8,554 bases of DNA from Verrucomicrobiia bacterium. Its GTDB lineage: Bacteria; Verrucomicrobiota; Verrucomicrobiae; Limisphaerales; UBA11358. The notes beneath the pieces are model-generated. The model made no database searches, was not told the origin of the DNA, and saw only the letters and a list, made by a program, of their open reading frames with translations. This document shows, piece after piece, positions 6,043 through 8,554 of this stretch (positions within the stretch are counted from its first letter, which is position 1; every line of letters begins with the position of its first letter). The stretch lies in contig JASHZU010000055.1 of the NCBI GenBank assembly GCA_030042375.1, positions 1-8,554 of the forward strand. Direction: 5' to 3'. A program made the position numbers and the translations under genes.

Positions 6043-7338
6043 ATGAAGAACAAAACTGAAATTACCCAGGCACCTCTCGAATCACCGCGCACCCGCACGA
6101 TTAAGATTTTTGGTATTGGCGGCACGGGTGTCATTTTGGGTGACGCGCTGAACCACGGCGAATTTTCCGGCGCGGATTTTGCCGCTGTGGATACTGATGC
6201 CCAGTCACTTGCCGCGAGCGCTGCGACCGTCAAAATCCATCTTGAGACCAAACTGCTTCGCGGCCTTGGCACGGGCGGCGATCCCGAGCGTGGTCGTGCA
6301 CTCGCTGAGGAACAATTTTCCACCCTCAAAGCCGCCTGCGCAGGCGCTGAGGTCGTTTTCATTGTTGCCGGTTTGGGCGGCGGCGCGGGCAGTGGCGTCA
6401 GCCCTGTGCTGGCGCGCGCGGCCAAGGAAAGCGGCGCTCTTGTGCTCGCTTTTGTCACGCTGCCGTTTATGTGTGAGGGCAACCGGCGCCAGTCGCAGGC
6501 GAGCCAAGGCCTCGAACAACTTCGGCCCGTGGCCGATGGCGTCATTTGCCTGCCCAACCAAAAGACTTTCAAACTCATTGACGAAAACACCAGCGTGCTC
6601 GAAACCTTTCGCATTACGGGCAGCCTGCTTGTCGAGGGCATTCGCGGCATCTGGCAACTGATCACCCGCCCCGGCCTTATCCAAATTCACTTTGACGATT
6701 TGTGCGGCCTCATCCGCAACCGCCATTCCGAAAGCGCTTTTGCTTTTGTCGAATCCTCCGGACCTGCCCGTTCGCGCGAAATCGTCGAGAAGCTTCTCGC
6801 GCATCCTTTGCTGGATGAAGGCCGCGCGCTCGCCGGCGCAAATGCGGTTTTGGTGAGCCTCACCGGCGGCAAGGATTTGACCATGGCCGAAGTCAATCGC
6901 GTCATGGAAAAGATCAGCCGCCATTGCGAGCCGGCGCAGGTCATCATGGGCGCGGCTATTGACGCTGCCATGGCCAATAAATTGTCTATCGCCCTCGTCG
7001 CCGCCAAAAATTCTGCCGAGAAAATTGAACCGCCCGTTGCCGCCGCCAATGTTCCGGCACAAAGCAATTCCGTTGGCTCTGTCGAAGGAGCAGGGGACGG
7101 TTTGCCGGTCAATCCCCGGTTTGATCGCCGCGTTTTGTCCTCGCCGCCGTTGCCTCAGCGCGAATCGGCTGCTCCCCGCACTGGTCGCATCCGGCGCGAT
7201 AAGGCTGCAATGTTTCAAACGCAATTGCCCCTCGCCATCGTGTCCAAAGGCCGCTTCGATAAAAGCGAGCCCACCATTCACAAAGGCGAGGACCTGGACA
7301 TCCCCACTTACATCCGCCGCGGCGTGCCCTTGAATTGA
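6043..7338 (+). CDS. ftsZ: FtsZ, divergent tubulin-like division ring protein
   Basis: FtsZ forms the cytokinetic ring by GTP-dependent polymerisation. The protein has 431 residues from this ATG; upstream in-frame start codons would lie inside ftsA. The tubulin-fold region runs to about residue 322 and aligns with FtsZ almost without gaps: DTDAQSL (T2), RGLGTGGDPERG (T3), a G-box at 112-118, FMCEGNRR with Glu145 and Arg149 retained, and LITRPGLI before T7. The key loops are unusual. T1 is GGTGVILG instead of GGAGGNAV. T2 starts with Asp50, not Asn. T4 is GGGAGSG, and the T6 Asn is Gly193. T7 is QIHFDD, so Asn becomes Gln214 and the first catalytic Asp becomes His216, while Asp219 remains. A variable linker (about 323-415) leads to LDIPTYIRR (418-426), a good FtsA-binding peptide. 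Identity as FtsZ is secure; reduced GTP hydrolysis is inference. No clear ribosome binding site is seen. Confidence 0.93.
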   Translation: MKNKTEITQAPLESPRTRTIKIFGIGGTGVILGDALNHGEFSGADFAAVDTDAQSLAASAATVKIHLETKLLRGLGTGGDPERGRALAEEQFSTLKAACAGAEVVFIVAGLGGGAGSGVSPVLARAAKESGALVLAFVTLPFMCEGNRRQSQASQGLEQLRPVADGVICLPNQKTFKLIDENTSVLETFRITGSLLVEGIRGIWQLITRPGLIQIHFDDLCGLIRNRHSESAFAFVESSGPARSREIVEKLLAHPLLDEGRALAGANAVLVSLTGGKDLTMAEVNRVMEKISRHCEPAQVIMGAAIDAAMANKLSIALVAAKNSAEKIEPPVAAANVPAQSNSVGSVEGAGDGLPVNPRFDRRVLSSPPLPQRESAAPRTGRIRRDKAAMFQTQLPLAIVSKGRFDKSEPTIHKGEDLDIPTYIRRGVPLN

Positions 7339-7348
7339 CGGCTTCACC

Positions 7349-8554
7349 GTGACAAAAAATCGCTCTCCTCTGGCTTGCGCTTTTGTCATTGCCGTTCTTT
7401 GCCTCGCCGTCTTTCAATTCTCCGAGAATACGGCCGACCCTGATCTCTGGAGTCACGTCTTCTTTGGCACGCAATTTATCCAAACCGGCAAACCCACCAC
7501 GGTTGATTATTATTCCTGGACAGCTTACCGTCAGCCCTCTTTCGACCACGAATATCTTGGCGAAGCCGTGTTTGGTCTTGCGTATCTGGCTCTCGGCGGA
7601 CCGGGATTGTTGCTCCTGAAAATCATTGTGGGCCTGTTTACCTTTGGCATCGCTCTTTCCATCGCTTCCAAAAACTTGGATCCTTCAACCAAACTCATTG
7701 CGTGGGCTTTTGGTGCACTGGCTGTCGTGGAAATTTCCTTTGGCTTTGCCGCGCGGCCGCAGGTTTTTACCGCGCTTTCGCTCGCGATAGAACTCTGGCT
7801 TCTGAATCGCATCCATTCCGGCAAATGGCGATGGGCGTTTGCCCTGCCGCCGCTGTTCGCGCTGTGGTTTAACCTGCACGGCGGCGCACTGGTTGGTGTG
7901 GTGCTCCTTTTTCTTACGGCAGGCGCGACGTCAGCCCAATTTCTTCTGCCAAAATTTTTCCCGCCTAAATTAACTTCATGGCTCGGTCTGGTTCCGTTCT
8001 CAGCCGTGCCGGCCCTTTGGCTTTCCACGTTCGCTTCCGCCGCGACCGTCGTGCTCAATCCCCACGGTTTGGAACTTGCCCGCTGGCTTATCGGCAGCGT
8101 CCTTTGGCTGCGGCCACAAATCCAGGAATGGAACCCGGCCCAATTAAACGGCGAACATGCCATGTTTTTTATCTGCGCCGCCTTTGCCGCTGTGTCATTT
8201 TTGCTGTCGCGGCGGCCGCGGCAGCTCTGGGAAATGGCGGTGCTGGCACTGCTCTTCGCCGTTGCCTTCCGCGCTGTTCGGAACACGCCGCTATTTTGCG
8301 TCGCCGCGCTTGCGCTCGTGCCGCCGCACCTGGCCGATGTTCTCCAACGTTTTCGTCATCATTTCCAGCGTCTGGAAGAATCTCTCAGCTCGCCGGCCGG
8401 GCAAAAGTTTTTAACCGTTTTGCTGGCTCTCGTTTCCGCAGGCATTATTGCGGCCACGTTCACGCTCCATAAAAAACATTTTTGGACGATGGAAGTTCCC
8501 CGCGCGCAATATCCCGTTGCGGCCATCGATTTCATCCAACAGCACAATTTGCAC
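7349..8554 (+). CDS. Polytopic membrane protein, GT-C glycosyltransferase-like, 3' partial
   Basis: A frame open for 402 codons from GTG at 7349 runs off the window end. It has no in-frame ATG for about 270 codons, so it is easily missed. GTG is the only reasonable start: an in-frame stop lies at 7331. It begins 10 bases after ftsZ. The product is very hydrophobic with about eight or more transmembrane segments. After the first helix comes ADPDLWSH (29-36), then DHEYLGE (66-72). Later come FAARPQVF, LWFNLHGG, NPHGLELARW, IQEWNPAQ and AFRAVRNTPLF. I recognise this pattern (DPDLWxH, HEWLxE, NPxG, EW, RxxP) from a widespread family of uncharacterised bacterial membrane proteins. An acidic motif in the first external loop is typical of GT-C glycosyltransferases, so a lipid-linked sugar transferase is possible, but no substrate can be named. 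It may simply be the first gene after the dcw cluster. Confidence 0.85.
   Translation, partial: MTKNRSPLACAFVIAVLCLAVFQFSENTADPDLWSHVFFGTQFIQTGKPTTVDYYSWTAYRQPSFDHEYLGEAVFGLAYLALGGPGLLLLKIIVGLFTFGIALSIASKNLDPSTKLIAWAFGALAVVEISFGFAARPQVFTALSLAIELWLLNRIHSGKWRWAFALPPLFALWFNLHGGALVGVVLLFLTAGATSAQFLLPKFFPPKLTSWLGLVPFSAVPALWLSTFASAATVVLNPHGLELARWLIGSVLWLRPQIQEWNPAQLNGEHAMFFICAAFAAVSFLLSRRPRQLWEMAVLALLFAVAFRAVRNTPLFCVAALALVPPHLADVLQRFRHHFQRLEESLSSPAGQKFLTVLLALVSAGIIAATFTLHKKHFWTMEVPRAQYPVAAIDFIQQHNLH
8203..8225 (+). repeat. Inverted repeat inside the GT-C-like gene
   Basis: GCTGTCGCGG (8203-8212) and CCGCGGCAGC (8216-8225) are separated by CGG and can pair over ten positions, one of them a G-U wobble in RNA. 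It falls in a loop-coding stretch rich in Arg codons (LLSRRPRQ). No T-run follows. It may be a by-product of GC-rich Arg/Ala codons rather than a functional element. Confidence 0.45.

Noticed and set aside
6205..7389. Antisense open frame of 394 codons opposite ftsZ
   Set aside because: Its composition is that of a mirror of GC-rich codons, it has no recognisable motif, and the plus strand clearly encodes FtsZ over the same span.
7531..8286. Antisense open frame of 251 codons opposite the membrane gene
   Set aside because: The plus-strand frame has coherent transmembrane helices and family motifs; the minus-strand product is Arg/Ser/Pro-rich without any domain.

Overview
The window is a plus-strand block of the bacterial dcw (division and cell wall) cluster, cut at both ends. 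Eight genes run head to tail with almost no space between them: ftsW (5' end missing), murG, murB, ddl, ftsQ, ftsA, ftsZ, and a polytopic membrane protein (3' end missing). The base composition is GC-rich by eye. Gene order, protein character and the divergent FtsZ fit the Planctomycetota-Verrucomicrobiota-Chlamydiota group, most likely a Verrucomicrobiota member near Pedosphaera or Limisphaerales. That placement is inference from the sequence alone; no search was run.

Layout. Positions 1-756: the catalytic C-terminal part of FtsW, the septal glycan polymerase. Positions 753-2893: MurG and MurB, joined to each other and to ftsW by 4-base ATGA stop/start overlaps. Positions 2896-3855: Ddl, starting at TTG two bases after murB. 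Positions 3857-4816: FtsQ. Positions 4809-6026: FtsA, overlapping ftsQ by 8 bases and preceded by the only strong Shine-Dalgarno sequence seen at a gene start here. Positions 6043-7338: FtsZ. Positions 7349-8554: a GTG-initiated, GT-C-like integral membrane protein of unknown function. Every junction is an overlap or a gap of at most 16 bases, so there is no non-coding stretch of note. I see no terminator, promoter, tRNA, CRISPR array or mobile element.

How the genes work together. MurB and Ddl supply UDP-MurNAc and D-Ala-D-Ala for the peptidoglycan precursor. MurG completes lipid II at the membrane, and FtsW polymerises it at the septum. FtsQ links the divisome across the membrane, FtsA tethers the ring, and FtsZ is the ring. 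murC, which often sits between murG and murB or ddl, is absent from this stretch.

The main point of interest is FtsZ. It has a normal overall fold pattern and a good C-terminal FtsA-binding peptide, but the GTPase motifs are altered. The T7 synergy loop reads QIHFDD where NxDFAD is expected, so one catalytic aspartate is His. The T4 G-box is GGGAGSG, and the T1 loop lacks its usual GGNAV. FtsA beside it is fully canonical. This suggests a lineage-specific or hydrolysis-impaired FtsZ.
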